From: Phlegmacium glaucopus
Taxonomy: Eukaryota > Basidiomycota > Agaricomycetes > Agaricales > Cortinariaceae
DNA: 64,000 nucleotides
Reading direction: 5' to 3'
NCBI GenBank assembly: GCA_015039465.1
Contig: MU130569.1
Location: forward strand, 222,113-286,112
Positions 22,656 to 33,967 of the stretch are shown piece by piece. The translations under genes and the position numbers were made by a program. A model generated the notes under the pieces. That model was not told where the DNA came from, made no database searches, and saw only the letters and a program-made list of their open reading frames with translations. The number at the start of each line of letters is the position of its first letter. The first letter of the stretch is position 1.

Positions 22656-23821
22656 CCCAAACGCTATTCTTCGCTTCGTTTCCTTCTGGCATAGCTGTCG
22701 ATATCACAGAGAAGCCTCGGGCTCAGCAATTGGAGGACCCCGGATAATGGCAGGTGCGCCCTGATACCCATCCGGACAGATTTTTTAGAAATTTTGAAAA
22801 CGGCCGGGAGCCAATCCGGACAAAATCGACCCAAATTTCGAAAAGGCCACGGGCCTTCATCCGGACAGAAATTTGATTTCACTATGTAGCCAGGTCCCAG
22901 TCCGGACATAAGTCAATCTACCAGTTCCGCGCCAAATGTTGAGTGCAACTGTGCTCGTGACTTGCGGGTTCGAACACGCCTTGCAACATATTTTCTGAAT
23001 GTTTCTCATCTTATGCTGTTTGGACTTGTGTAGTATATCCCATGTTTTTTTGCACGAGTGAGAAACCATGGGATCTAACTCGATTTCGCACCCTCCAAAA
23101 GGCAGACAAGCAACTGCAAGAGGCATTGAAGCTTTCTCGAAAGCGAGGTGGAAATCTGATGGTGAAGATTAGTAAAGATTAGCTACGATGTTGAATACAC
23201 ATGGCTAGTCTATATCATAGCTGGTGTTCTTGAGTATTATTTAGCTTAATACCTCATTTTTCTACCTCGTCTGCGGCGATTTTCAGGCCAGATCCCACCG
23301 ATCCGGACAAAAATTAGCAAAAAATAGGCTGGGCACGGGGGTCCGGACAAATTTTGCAAATTTTGGGGAGGCTAGGAGCAATCCGGACAAATATCTGGGA
23401 CCTCTGTCCGGACGAAAAGTGCCTTTCTAGGATCAGGCCTCCCTTACCATTATCCGGGGTCCTGCAATTGGTGGTATTCGAGAAGAGGGTCCCTGATTCT
23501 TACCCCGGGTCTTTTCATTGGTTTTGCCATTCAGAGATGGTGCCGCAGTTATAGAACTCCCTGATTCATCCAATAATGAATTAGGATTATTCCTGCCAAT
23601 CAACATGACGGACGAATCTGGAGACGTGTTAGAATCGCGGTTGTACTACATAGATGGGCTGTCACCTGCTGTCGCTCATTGAGAATGCAGAAAGGGGGTC
23701 CTTGATGATGGGGAGTGGTGTGAGCGGATGCAGTGGTATAGAGCGGGGTTAGTAATGATAGTGATGATGCCTCCTGGTTCGAATAGAATGTAGACGATAT
23801 TACACCGTTATGCGACGAGGT
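22656..23821 (-). pseudogene. Detached C-terminal exon of the A/B/C membrane protein family
   Basis: Segments 22656-22733 and 23464-23821 match the last exon of gene C: ACCCGGGGTAAGAATCAGGG, the region after the AACCTCGTCG junction, and the distal tail. They are interrupted by a 730-bp transposon and cut off from the rest of gene A by a second element at 23822-24712. The frame is degraded: an extra stop and small indels relative to gene C. This is best read as the orphaned tail of gene A. Confidence 0.7.
22734..23463. mobile_element. 730-bp non-autonomous element, 8-bp TSD, TCCGGAC-rich ends
   Basis: Ends AGGACCCCGGATAATGG...CCATTATCCGGGGTCCT are perfect inverted repeats over 17 bp. They are flanked by GCAATTGG at 22726-22733 and 23464-23471. 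An 8-bp duplication suggests the hAT superfamily. Within about 200 bases of each end the palindrome GTCCGGAC or TCCGGAC recurs at least four times. No transposase frame. Confidence 0.85.
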
Positions 23822-24712
23822 TTAGACTCGCCTCCAGTCTATAGGTTCGACTATTTGCTTTAGGTAGGTAGAAATATAGTGATTTGACGGATTCTTAAAA
23901 TGGACAACGGAGCTTAATTGAACCTACTATCACGTGTCCAGTGTTTGAAAATTGACGCCTTTGGCGTTATATGATATATCTCCACAACCACATGACCATT
24001 AAATCCAATTTTTTTTTCTCTAATGGAGAAAGACAATACCCACAGTATCGTGAATTTCTACGTCTTTACGTCAGATGTGAGGGACACAATGTAATGAAAT
24101 CATCAAAATGAGTGAAATCTGACTTGACCATCGTATTAGTAATATTCCTCATTTTTTCCGTTTTTTTCTCCCTTGAAAAACGTCAATAAATTAAAATGTA
24201 TTTAACAGGCCCAGGCTGCTGAAGAAAGATACGAAATGGATTGGCGTGACGAAATAGTCAACAATCGGAGTCTGAAAATCATCAGAAATCCGTCTGAACT
24301 TTCGTGAGATTGAGTGTGACCCTCCCGTGACAACTCGTAAACACTGGGTCCCTTTTTCTTCCCCGGTTCCTCCCCTTCAACATCATCCTTTCGAAAGAAG
24401 ATAAAAAAGGTGTATAGCTGAGAAGCTATTATTTATGCTAGTACATGTTTTAAGAAAAACACTGCAGAATTGGTAAATATCTGACTTGATTTGTGAAAGT
24501 TTGCAAACACTGGACTAGTGATATATGGAGACTGGTAGGTGATTGAGTAGATGAAGATTTCAAACCTCAACTAACGGATACAATAGGAAATAACATGTGG
24601 TGCCTGCGCCTCAACGCCTTGAACGCCGACTCTGATCAACAACATGAGTTTCTACCCACGACCAATCTGATCCCGAATCGGATTTTATCCGTAACGTCTG
24701 GTTTCGAGACTA
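23822..24712. mobile_element. 890-bp hAT-like element that truncates gene A
   Basis: Boundaries come from comparison with gene C, which is uninterrupted here. The ends TTAGACTCGCCTCCAGTC and, inverted, TAGTCTCGAAACCAGAC are imperfect inverted repeats. The flanks are GACGAGGT and GACGAGGC, an 8-bp duplication with one mismatch. The same insertion, shortened, follows gene B. Interior AT-rich, no transposase frame. Its right terminus supplies the last codons and stop of genes A and B. Confidence 0.75.
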
Positions 24713-26222
24713 GACGAGGCTTGGGGGTAATGATTGGAGGTGTTGAGCGGTTGTTGGAGATTGTCACTGTGGATAGTAAGGAAGGGATTAAGCAAGAGTG
24801 AAGAAGAATAATGAGTCAGCTGTACCTTTGTATAACTTCATAACTCGAAGCATCATCGTACCTCATCCACGAAGAATTATCGGTCAAAGGAATGTTAGCG
24901 CCGTATCCAGTAGCGAATATAGGACCTTCTCTCATAGGCGTTGTGAACACTCCAGCATTATTATTTTGCGCATACTGGTCATCGTATCCAGTAAAAGGGG
25001 TAATTGTTATATTTTCAGTTGGGAGTGGATGATAGTGGGGACTGATGTTTCCATCGGTCTTTTTCTTGTTCTTACGGTGAATGCAGAACCACCAGAGGAG
25101 GAGGATGGTGAGGAGAGCGACTGAGGTACCCAGAATGGCCATAGCAATAGCGAAGTTGCTTAGTTGAATTGAGGATGAGCCGCCCTGTGAACTGGAAGAG
25201 GAGATGGATGGAGACACACTCGATGAAGATGAAGAGGAGATGGACGGAGACACACTTGATGAGGATGAAGAGGAGATGAATGAAGACACACTCGATAAAG
25301 ATGAAGAGGAGATGGATGAAGGCACTCTCGATGAGGATGAAGAGGAGGTGGATATCAATGAGGATGAAGAGGTGGATGGAGACAATCTTGAAGAGGATGG
25401 AGAGGAGGTGGGTCTCGATGAGGATGAAGAGGAGGTGGATGGAGACACTCTTGATGAGGATGAAGAGGAGGATGTTGATGAAACTTTAGCTTTCACGGAG
25501 GATGTAGTACCGGTCCGAGACGTAGCATGGGTGCTGCTGGTAGTGGTGGATCTCGAAGAAGTGGTAGATGAGATATTCGAGGAATCGTGAACTACGAAAC
25601 TAAGTCATATCTAAAATCAGTAAACCATCACAATTTCCGTCTGACGACTGACGTGAACATATCAACTACAGCAAATTGGTCGCCAGGTGGGACGGTTATA
25701 CGAATCGTACGTTGTTTATTGACATTACCGAGCCACTTTGCAACCACATTTGAAGGTACCGTGGCCACACCACCTGGATTATTTCGCGAATGGTCCTGCA
25801 GGTCGACTTTGATGGGCTTACTCCCGTCGATCCTATAGTCGGTGGTAACCTTGTAAGGCCATAATGGTGAAAGAAAATATACTGAAGTGACTGTAGACGA
25901 AACTCCTTTCAGTTCAATTATCCCAGAAAAGATGGGGGTGGGGAAATTAATTAAGGACGTAGGATTTTGAAATGTTTAAACCGGTGGTCTTGAATAAATA
26001 CCCACAGGTGTAAGTGATAGTTGCAAACGCATCTGGTGACTCCGCCAGCATATGGCCCCCCATTTTATCCATACCAGCATCGCCTATAATTCTCTGCCAT
26101 TTCCCAGTGTACACGAAGAGCGGATCTTGATCATCTATGGAGATGTTCCTTGCAGCGCATCCTATGGTGACCAAGCATGCTGTATGGAAGGCGAGAACGA
26201 CTGGGAGGTTGGGAAGACGCAT
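24685..26222 (-). CDS. Gene A: signal peptide, extracellular domain, Ser-rich stalk, one TM
   Basis: Exons 26222-26006, 25890-25653, 25599-24826 and 24766-24685 join in phase to about 436 residues. Signal peptide MRLPNLPVVLAFHTACLVTIGC is followed by ISIDDQDPLFVYTGKWQRI, TSVYFLSPLWPYKVTT and a segment ending ITVPPGDQFAVVDMF, a beta-rich ectodomain plan common in basidiomycete surface proteins. Then comes a roughly 110-residue Ser stalk and the TM helix FAIAMAILGTSVALLTILLL. A basic stop-transfer HRKNKKK and a cytosolic tail with TPMREGPIFATGYG follow. The second donor is GTCAGT, where B and C have GTAAGT. The tail ends early in element-derived codons (SLETRRYG then stop), whereas gene C has about 150 more residues. 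Function unknown; cell-wall or surface sensing is a guess. Confidence 0.82.
25195..25490 (-). repeat. 36-bp coding minisatellite (Ser-rich stalk of gene A)
   Basis: Units of 36 bp, 12 codons, recur at 25201, 25237, 25273 and onward with partial units. On the coding strand they read as SSSSS(V/L)SPSISS-type blocks. Genes B and C have only a short remnant, so the array expanded specifically in gene A. The antisense frame reads as an Asp/Glu-rich protein but is a shadow. Confidence 0.8.
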
Positions 26223-27385
26223 CAAGATGAACAAAGCGTCTGGCAGAGCCTGTGAGATTGCATTGATCAAACGCACTACCCTTCCTTCCCATTATACTTT
26301 CCGGCCCCGTGTTTTGCTGATATGTACATCAATCGATCAGAAGGTGTCTTTCTGTACAGCTTCACCTTCTCTGATCTTATCGCTCGAGCTGCCACCTTTG
26401 AAAGTGAGGCCACATCAATCTGCGATTAACACTGCCACTACGGCAGTGCTTTGAAGCACACAATTGTCATGAAGGAATTGACATGAATACATGAGACGTA
26501 CCTTAGAAAGTCGCAATCCTCTGACGCACCACGTGTGGAGATACGCTCAAATTGGTATACGAGTGGCCACGCATCATAGTGTCAACTGTCAAGAACGCAT
26601 TTTCATCACCAAATAGGGTTAGCAGCCGGCTCCACCAGCGCTTCGAGATATAAGAACGGCCGTGTTTCGTTCGCTAATTATAACTGTCAGTGGTGTACGA
26701 GTACCGTTGGCGGCTGGGCTTAGGTCTACTATTTGTAGGAGGAGTCGGATTTTGAGGGGTGTTGGGGTGAATTTTGGCACCGCTTCTCTGATCCTCATGA
26801 TAAGGATGTAAATAGATAAGCATAGATAGTAATGTTATGGTCGTTATTTAGGTTATAGCCAATATTATTTATAAAATATATCGCAACCTCATCTCCTCAC
26901 ATGTCTGTCACTCGCATCTCCGTTTCACACTCCAGCACCGCGGGTTGTGTATGTCAGATTCAACCTCTCTAGTGACCTCACACACTAGTTACCTGCTGAA
27001 TACTTCACTAGAGTCTCCTCGACAAGTCCACGGGGAGTCTAATTTGCGCGCAGACTCGTAATCCAATTATCAAGGACCACATGTCCTAGAAAACAGGTAT
27101 ATATATATTCAAGATCCAATATTTGTTCTATTGACTTAACCCACGATGACCACAGAAAAATCCTTTGCCGACCCAAATATTATTATTAAACACGTCAGAC
27201 TAGGAGTATGGAACTTCAAAATTGGCAAGGCCACTCGTCGCAACCTCCCACTTTCTTCGTCTTTTGCTGGATTTATCATTTGGCCAGGAGTTGAGGACGC
27301 ATTGAACTTTAAAAGCAACATTCCCTGACCTGAATGAAAGCCAAGGTCAACTCCAATTTCATATGATATGCCGCGTGAATATAGG
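26223..27385. other. Upstream region of gene A, no gene recognised
   Basis: The first 600 bases are duplicated upstream of gene B (29266-29870), as seen from GGAGGAGTCGGATTTTGAGGG and GGTGAATTTTGGCACCGCTTC. A 60-codon frame at 27146-27328 (MTTEKSFADPN...) has no recognisable domain or intron partners and is not annotated as a gene. Confidence 0.5.
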
Positions 27386-27526
27386 ACTGGGCGTACAAGG
27401 TGGTTCCGACATATGTCGGCATGTCCTTAACCGTAAAAGCTCTCGTTATGGGCTTAATCGCGTTCAGGATCGTCAGGATGTACTGCCGAGTCAAGCCCAC
27501 TTTGTACGGTACAATGTTGGGCATGG
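27386..27526 (+). pseudogene. Fragment of a membrane-protein paralogue
   Basis: About 140 bases closely match the fifth exon of the gene at 20821-22081 (GACTGGGCGTACAAGGTGGT through TTGTACGGTACAATGTTGGGCA). The frame reads DWAYKVVPTYVGMSLTVKAL. Nothing before or after it belongs to that family, so it is a captured or decayed fragment. Confidence 0.85.
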
Positions 27527-27530
27527 TGAT

Positions 27531-27963
27531 GTTCCGGCCCGGCTTGGCCCAAAAGCCACGGCTTTGGCCCGGCTTCAGCCGGCTCCGGCCTCAGAAAAAA
27601 CCTGGGCCGATTCCTCCCCTAAGCTTCAACATCAACCTTTCGAAATAAAAAAACTATACATGTGTAGCTGAGAAGCTAGCATTTATACTAGCAAATTTTT
27701 GAAGAAAAACGGTGCAGAATTGACAAATATCTGACTTGATTTGTAAAGGTTTGCGGACTACTGAGAGTATGGAGACTGGTGATTTGAGTAGAAGAAGATT
27801 TCAAACCTCGACTAGCAGATGTGATAGGAAATAACACGTACTGCCCGCGCCTCAACGCATTGAACGCCGAATCTGATCGACAAACATGAGTTCCGACCTG
27901 TACAATACCACGACTAATCTGATCCCGAATCTGATTTTATCCGTAACGTCTGGTTTCGAGACT
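27531..27963. repeat. Truncated hAT-like remnants downstream of gene B
   Basis: 27531-27600 resembles the terminal part of the element at 45287-46295 (GGTGATGTTCCGGCCCGGCTTGGC). From about 27600 to 27963 the sequence matches the right half of the element at 23822-24712. The right boundary is the same TTTCGAGACTAG junction seen at gene A. Confidence 0.65.
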
Positions 27964-29265
27964 AGATGAGGCTTGGGGGTAATGATTGAGGGTGTTGAGC
28001 GGTTGTTGGAGATTGTCACTATGGATAGTAAGGAAGGAATTAAGCAAGAGTGAAAAAGAATAATGAGTCAGCTGTACCTTTGTATAACGCCATGACTCGA
28101 AGCATCGTCGAACCTGATCCACGAAGAATTATCGGTAAAAGGAACGTTAGGGCCGTATCCAGTAGCGAATATAGGACCTTCTCTCATAGGCGTCGTGAAT
28201 ACACCAGCATTATTATTCTGCGCATGTTGGTCATTGTATCCAGTAAAAGGGGTAATCGTTATATTTTCATTTGGGAGTGGATGATAGTGGGGACTGATGT
28301 TTCCATCGATCTTATTCTTGTTCTTACGGTGAATGCAGAACCACCAGAGGAGGAGGATGGTGAGGAGAGCGACTGAGGTACCCAGAATGGCCATAGCAAT
28401 AGCCAAGCTGCTTGCTTGAATTGACGATGAGGTGCCGGGCGAGCCGGAAGAGGAGCTGGATGGAGACACACTCGATGAGGATGAGGATGAGGATGAACCT
28501 ACAGCTTGCAGGGGGGATGTAGTACCAGTGCCAGAAGTAGCCTGGGTGCTGCTGCTAGTGGTGGATGTCGAAGAGGTGGTAGATGAGATATTCGAGGAAT
28601 CGAGAACTACGAAACTAAGTCATATCTAGAATCAGTAAACCATCACAATTTGTTTCCGGCTGACGACTTACGTGAACATATCAACTACAGCATATGGGTC
28701 GCCCTGTGGGACGGTTATACGAATCGTATGTTGTTTATTAACAGTACTGAGCCACTGTCCAACCACATTTGAAGGTACCGTGGCCACACCATCTTTTGAA
28801 GAATTTCGCGAATAGTCTTGCAGGTCGATTTTGATCGGTTCACTCCCGTCGATCCCATACTCGGTGGTAACCTTGTAGGGCCATAATGATGAAAAAAAGA
28901 ATACTGAAGTGACTGTAGACAAAACTTCTTTCAGTTCGATTATCCCAGCGAAAATTAAAAAGTAACATAGATGGGCGGGGAAATTAATTAAGGACGTAGG
29001 ATTTTGAAATGTTTAAACCGGTGGTCTTGAATAAATACCCACAGGAATAAGTGATAATTGCAAACGCATCTGGTGACTCCGCTAGCATATGGCCCCCCAT
29101 TTGATCCACTGGCATACTGGCATTGTCTGGAATTCTCTGCCATTTACCAGTGTACACGAAGAGCGGATCTTGATCATCTATGGAGATGTTCCTTGCAGCG
29201 CATCCTAGGGTGACGAAGCATGCTGTTTGGAAGGCGAGAATGACTGGGAGGTTGGGAAGACGCAT
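27937..29265 (-). CDS. Gene B: signal peptide, extracellular domain, short Ser stalk, one TM
   Basis: Exons 29265-29043, 28912-28672, 28614-28078 and 28018-27937 join in phase to about 360 residues. Signal peptide MRLPNLPVILAFQTACFVTLGC; ectodomain with NISIDDQDPLFVYTGKWQRI and SVFFFSSLWPYKVTTEYGID; TM helix LAIAMAILGTSVALLTILLL; basic HRKNKNK; and the same cytosolic motifs as gene A. The Ser stalk is short (about 20 residues), and the tail stops in the same element-derived SLETRRYG codons as gene A. Sharing this junction means the insertion predates the A/B duplication. An upstream in-frame ATG at 29451 lacks a signal peptide, so the ATG at 29265 was preferred. Confidence 0.82.
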
Positions 29266-29991
29266 CAAGATGAACAAAGCGTCTGGCAGAGCCTGTGAGA
29301 TTGGATTGATCAAGCACACTTCCTTGCCATTATACTTCCCGGTCCCGTGTTTCGCTGATATGTACTTCAATAGATCAGAAGATGTCTTTCTGTCCGGCTT
29401 CACTTCCCCTGATCTTATCGCTCGAGCTGCCGCCTTTGAAAGTGAGGCCACATCAATATGTGATTAACACTGCCACTACGGCAGTGCTATGAAGCACACG
29501 ATGCATTCCAATTGACTTGAAGGAAGACATGAGACGTACCTTATAAAATCGCAATCCTCCGAAGCTCCACGAGTACGCTCAAATTGGTCTACGAGTGTCA
29601 CGCATCATAGACACATTTCCATTACGAAATGGAGTTAGCAGCTCCACCAGCGCTTTGAGATATAAGGATGGCCGTGCTTCGTTCGTTAACTGCCAGTGGG
29701 GTACGAGTACTGTTGGCGGGTTGGCTCAGGTCTACTATTTGGTAGGAGGAGTCGGATTTTGAGGGGGGTTGGGGTGAATTTTGGCACCGCTTCTCTGATC
29801 CTCATGCAAGCGTGACAAGGATGTAAATAGATAAGCATAGATACGTTCTTATATGGTCGTTATGAGCTTACTTTGCATAGTTGGGAAGATCTTGGTCCGA
29901 TGACCCAGATATATTGCTAGCGTTGGTAGAGATAGACGAACGAGCAAAGTATAATTGGTAAAAGGAAGCCAGGTTCACCTCGATGATGCTA
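29266..29991. other. Upstream region of gene B
   Basis: The first 600 bases duplicate the region upstream of gene A. The rest is unique AT-rich sequence up to a small transposon. I see no gene and no clear core promoter element. Confidence 0.5.
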
Positions 29992-30394
29992 CCGTAGACG
30001 CACAAATTCGAGCAAATTGTCACGTCACACATGCCGTTTGCTAGTAGGTTCCGGCGCCAAAAATCACGCAAGCTATTTGCACAGGATTTTCACCCTTGGG
30101 CGATATTTAGAGAGAGGAGAAGTGTATTAGCGTATATAATTAATCCTGTAGGTCAAATAAGTTATTCTTTTATCTTCGAGAATATGGAGAATGAGGCAAG
30201 AATGACTGAATGAGGTTTGACACTTTCGACAACTTCTCAAAGTCCGAGGATTGCAATCGCCGAAGTGGACGGGGAAAAATGGAATTGTCCATGCGAACAA
30301 CCCGGAATCTTCTCTCTCATATTCGAAACATGATCGCCAAAATCTGTTGATCCTTTGCTCGCCTCACCATTTGCTCGAATTTGTGCGTCTACAG
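29992..30394. mobile_element. 403-bp TA-flanked MITE
   Basis: The inverted ends are 26 bp long with one mismatch: CCGTAGACGCACAAATTCGA at the left and, inverted, CTGTAGACGCACAAATTCGA at the right. A TA dinucleotide flanks both sides. A TA target duplication is the Tc1/mariner pattern. No coding capacity. Confidence 0.75.
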
Positions 30395-30538
30395 TATATG
30401 AAGTTACGAACAAATACGGCAGAATTACCTCGAAACCATCATAGTAAAATGAATGTTGACCAAACCAAGCTGGAAATAAAAGTTAATAAAGTCGAATATT
30501 TATTTTAAAGTGAACACTACTGAGAAAAGTATCCATTA

Positions 30539-30880
30539 CAGCTATTTGCGAAATGGTAGACGTTTTGGAAATTTTTTCATCTGCGCCTTTGTTTACGGTA
30601 AACAACCAGATATAGTATAGCGCAAACAAACCGTGCCTCAATATAGGCCTCAATCCTCATTGCTCCACTTTCCCCCACCTTGCTTGAAAATCACTATGTC
30701 ATCGCAATATATTGATTGTTGACCCTGTTGGTGACAAGGAACCTATACTGGATGTAAATAGCGCAGCCACTCCACTGCTTTCCACTCATGCGCATCAATT
30801 CTACCTAATTATGGGTATTTATACAAACAAAGGCGCACATGAGAAATTTTCCAAAACGTCTACCATTTCGCAAATAGCTG
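30539..30880. mobile_element. 342-bp TA-flanked MITE with about 55-bp inverted ends
   Basis: The ends begin CAGCTATTTGCGAAATGG and match inverted for about 55 bp with few mismatches, including AGACGTTTTGGAAA and GCGCCTTTGTTT. TA flanks both sides. The matching stretch near gene A (around 22430) lacks the insertion, which confirms the boundaries. Tc1/mariner-type derivative, no coding capacity. Confidence 0.82.
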
Positions 30881-31087
30881 TAACAGCCAATATTACATTT
30901 ACGTTACATACACACTAAGTTGTACTCAATGGCTATTAAAGTAAGCATAAAAGCACTCGTCGTTATACAAGTAAATAAGTTTTGGATGAAAGGGTATATA
31001 TATAACGAATCTATGTCCCAATTTTTCGATTGTTAGTCGTATGCCAGAACAACAAAAAAGAAAGTGTCCACTTGTGTCCATGAGTCT

Positions 31088-32871
31088 TTACGTGATGGGT
31101 ATAAATCTTAGTGGTTGGGGATACCCGCTATCCCAAACACTATTCCTCGCTTGGTTTCCTTCCGGCATAGCTGTCGACAGCACAGAAGCCTCGGCGGGAT
31201 CAGCGCCCGGTGTATACTGAGCAATCGGCAGTATTCGAGAAGATGGTCCCTGATTCTTACCCCGGGTCTTTTCATTGGTTTTACCATTCGAAGATGGTGC
31301 CGCAGTCATAGACCTCCCTGATTCGTCCAATAATGAATTAGCGTCATTCTTGCCAATCCACATGACGGACGAATCTGGAGATGTGTCGGAATCGCGGGTG
31401 TACATAGGTGGGCTATCACTCATTGAGAATGTAGAAAGGGGTCCTTGACGATTACGAAGGATATTCTGGGTAGGGAGTGGTGTGAGCGGATGCAGTGGTA
31501 GTGGGGGAGGTAATGATAGTGGTAATGATGATGCCCCTTGGTTTGAATAGAATGTAGATGGTATTACACCGTTATACGACGAGGTTTGGGGGTAATAATT
31601 GAGGTTGTTGGGGTTTTGTTGGAGTTCGATACTATGGATAGTAAGCAAGGAATTAAGCAAGAGCGAAAAAGAATAATGAATCAGCCGTATACCTTTGTAT
31701 ACCCCCATGACTCGAAGCATCATCGAACCTGATCCACGAAGAATTATCGGTAAAAGGAACGTTAGCACCGTGCCCAGTAGCGAGTATAGGACCTTCTCTC
31801 ATAGGCGTCGCAAACACTCCAGCATTATTATTCTGCGTGGATTGGTCATCGTATCCAGTAAAAGGGCTAATCGTCATATTTTCAGTTGGGAGTGGATGAT
31901 AGTGCGGACTGATGTTTCCATAGGTCTTATTCTTGTTCTTACGGTGAATATAGAACCACCAGAGGAGGAGGATGATGATGAGAGCGACTGAGGTACCCAG
32001 AACGGCCATAGCAATAACCAAGTTGCGTACTTGATTTGACTTTGAGGTGCCGGGTGAGCCGGAAGAAGAGCTGGATGGAGACAGACTCGATGAGGATGAG
32101 GATGTTGATGAAACTACAGCTTGCAGGGATGTAGTACCAGTGCTAGACGTAACCTGGGTGCTGCTGCTAGTTGTGGATGTCGAAGAGGTGGTAGATGAGA
32201 TATTCGAGGGATCGAGAACTACGAAACTAAGTCATATCTAAAATCAGTAAACCATCACAATTTGTTTCCGGCTGACGACTTACGTGAACATATCAACTAC
32301 AGCATATTTGTCGCCCGGTGGGACGGATATACGAATCGTATGTTGTTTATTGACAGTACTGAGCCACTGTCCAACCACATTTGAAGCTACCGTGGCCACA
32401 CCATTGTTTGAAGAATTCCGCGAATAGTCCTGCAGGTCGATTTTGATCGGTTCACTCCCGTCGATCCCATACTCGGTGGTAACCTTGTAAGGCCATAATG
32501 GTGAAAGAAAATATACTGAAGCGACTGTAGACAAAACTTGTTTCAGTTCAATTATCCCAGCGAAAAGGGAAAAGTGACATAGATGGGTGGGGAAATTAAT
32601 TAGGGACGTGGGATTTTGAAATGTTTGGACTGGTGGTCTTGAATAAATACCCACAGGTATAAGTGATAGTTGCAAACGCATCTGGTGACTCCGCCAGCAT
32701 ATGGCCCCCCATTTGATCCATACCAACATCGTCTGGAAGTCTCTGCCATGTCCCAGTGTACACGAAGAGCGGATCTTGATCATCTATGGAGATGTTCCTT
32801 GCAGTGCATCCTAGGGTGACGAAGCATGCTATTTGGAAGGCGAGAACGACTGGGAGGTTGGGAAGATGCAT
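31088..32871 (-). CDS. Gene C: full-length member of the tandem membrane protein family
   Basis: Exons 32871-32655, 32524-32284, 32226-31693 and 31631-31088 join to about 511 residues. Signal peptide MHLPNLPVVLAFQIACFVTLGC; ectodomain motifs as in A and B; short Ser stalk; TM helix MVIAMAVLGTSVALIIILLL; HRKNKNK stop-transfer. Its last exon carries the long cytosolic tail missing from A and B: Pro/Leu-rich (LPLSLPPPLPLHP), then SMSDSPPMYTRDSDTSPDSS, then a Ser/Lys-rich end finishing PQPLRFIPIT. Ser/Thr-Pro sites suggest a phosphorylated tail, by inference only. The proximal cytosolic motif TPMREGPILATGHG is shared by all three. This copy is the reference for the ancestral gene structure. Confidence 0.83.
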
Positions 32872-33439
32872 GATGATGAACGTAGCCTCCAGAGCCTGTG
32901 AGAGAGGGTCGATAAAGACACTCTGTCCCTGGTTTTCCTGCCGTATACGTACATTAAGTTCAATCTGTCAATCTGTACAGCTTTACCCGTTTCCTCTGGG
33001 ATCCTGTCTTCCGAGATACTTCATTATGTAAATCATTTTTGGAAAGTATTTACAAATAAGCCGGGACTGGGAAATTGACGTCAAATCCCTGATCCCAAAA
33101 TCTCAAAATCTTGTCTGTACAGATTCTCCAAAAATTTGTCCCCACCTGGGCCGTGAATTACGATTCCTAAATTTTTGTCGGCACATTGGATCAGGCAATA
33201 ATAAGTAGTATTGAGAATTTTCCGCTGATTCAAGCTTCAAGGCTAGACATAAACGATAATCTCAAGTATCTACCGATTTTGATCGCCCTCACCATCCGTA
33301 TCTCAGCCCTCCCAGCCAAAGCTACCCTAAATAGTCCAACTTTTTCGACCAATTTTTGTCCGGAGTCGGATAAGGATCACATTTGGGCCATTTTTGTTCG
33401 GACATCTACCTCAGGGATTTCCAACACATTTGTCCAAGG
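32872..33439. other. Upstream of gene C with a decayed TCCGGA-type repeat
   Basis: Between about 33060 and 33430 phrases such as AATTTTTGTCCGGAGTCGG and GTTCGGACATCTACC recall the subterminal motifs of the element at 22734-23463. AAATCCCTGA and its inverse TCAGGGATTT lie near the two ends. It is probably a decayed relative; no target duplication could be defined. No gene. Confidence 0.4.
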
Positions 33440-33775
33440 TTAGTGGATCTTGAGCTGCGAGTGTGCTTTTCGTGTCTTGTTCCCTTCTGAAATAAGGTTT
33501 TGAGTGACATGTGGGTGCAAAACAATATGCAGCGCTCTTCGTCTTGCGCTAGGCGATGTCCAGGTGTAAGTAAGGTAAGTATTATTGGGGTGAGGTTCGA
33601 CCGACGCATACGCTAAGTTAATGTAATGTTGACGTAAAATGTGGGCAAAAGCCGAGGCGCCTGACAGGAGTTCCTGATCGGCATTAATGATCGGGGTCAG
33701 CAGGTGGCAGGCGTGAGAGATATCGATGCCACATTTTTCAAGCAATCCAAGATTTCGTGACCCCATGAATTCCAT
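33440..33775 (-). pseudogene. Unrecognised 111-codon frame, possible gene fragment
   Basis: An uninterrupted frame starts MEFMGSRNLGLLEKCGIDIS and reads on through HACHLLTPIINADQELLSGA, with a globular-looking mix of residues rather than shadow composition. I could not join it to further exons on either side and do not recognise the family. It could be a remnant of a gene or of a transposon, or chance. Confidence 0.25.
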
Positions 33776-33967
33776 CTCCCTTCATGCATGACCTTGTCTA
33801 CGGTTGAATTTTCTTTAAAGTACAGAATCAATCTACAATTTACCCACATACCATAATTTCATTATTTAATATACATAACACTTAGACCAGCTAATCATGG
33901 TATATATTCAAACACTATTAAAGACCTTTGTGAATGGGTGGGAAGCTTAGAGTAGTTGGTAGTTAAC

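Noticed and set aside
25204..25590. Asp/Glu-rich plus-strand frame of 128 codons
   Set aside because: It is the antisense shadow of the Ser-rich stalk of gene A; the minus strand has signal peptide, introns and TM helix.
27146..27328. 60-codon plus-strand frame MTTEKSFADPN...
   Set aside because: No domain, no exon partners, no second copy; could be chance.
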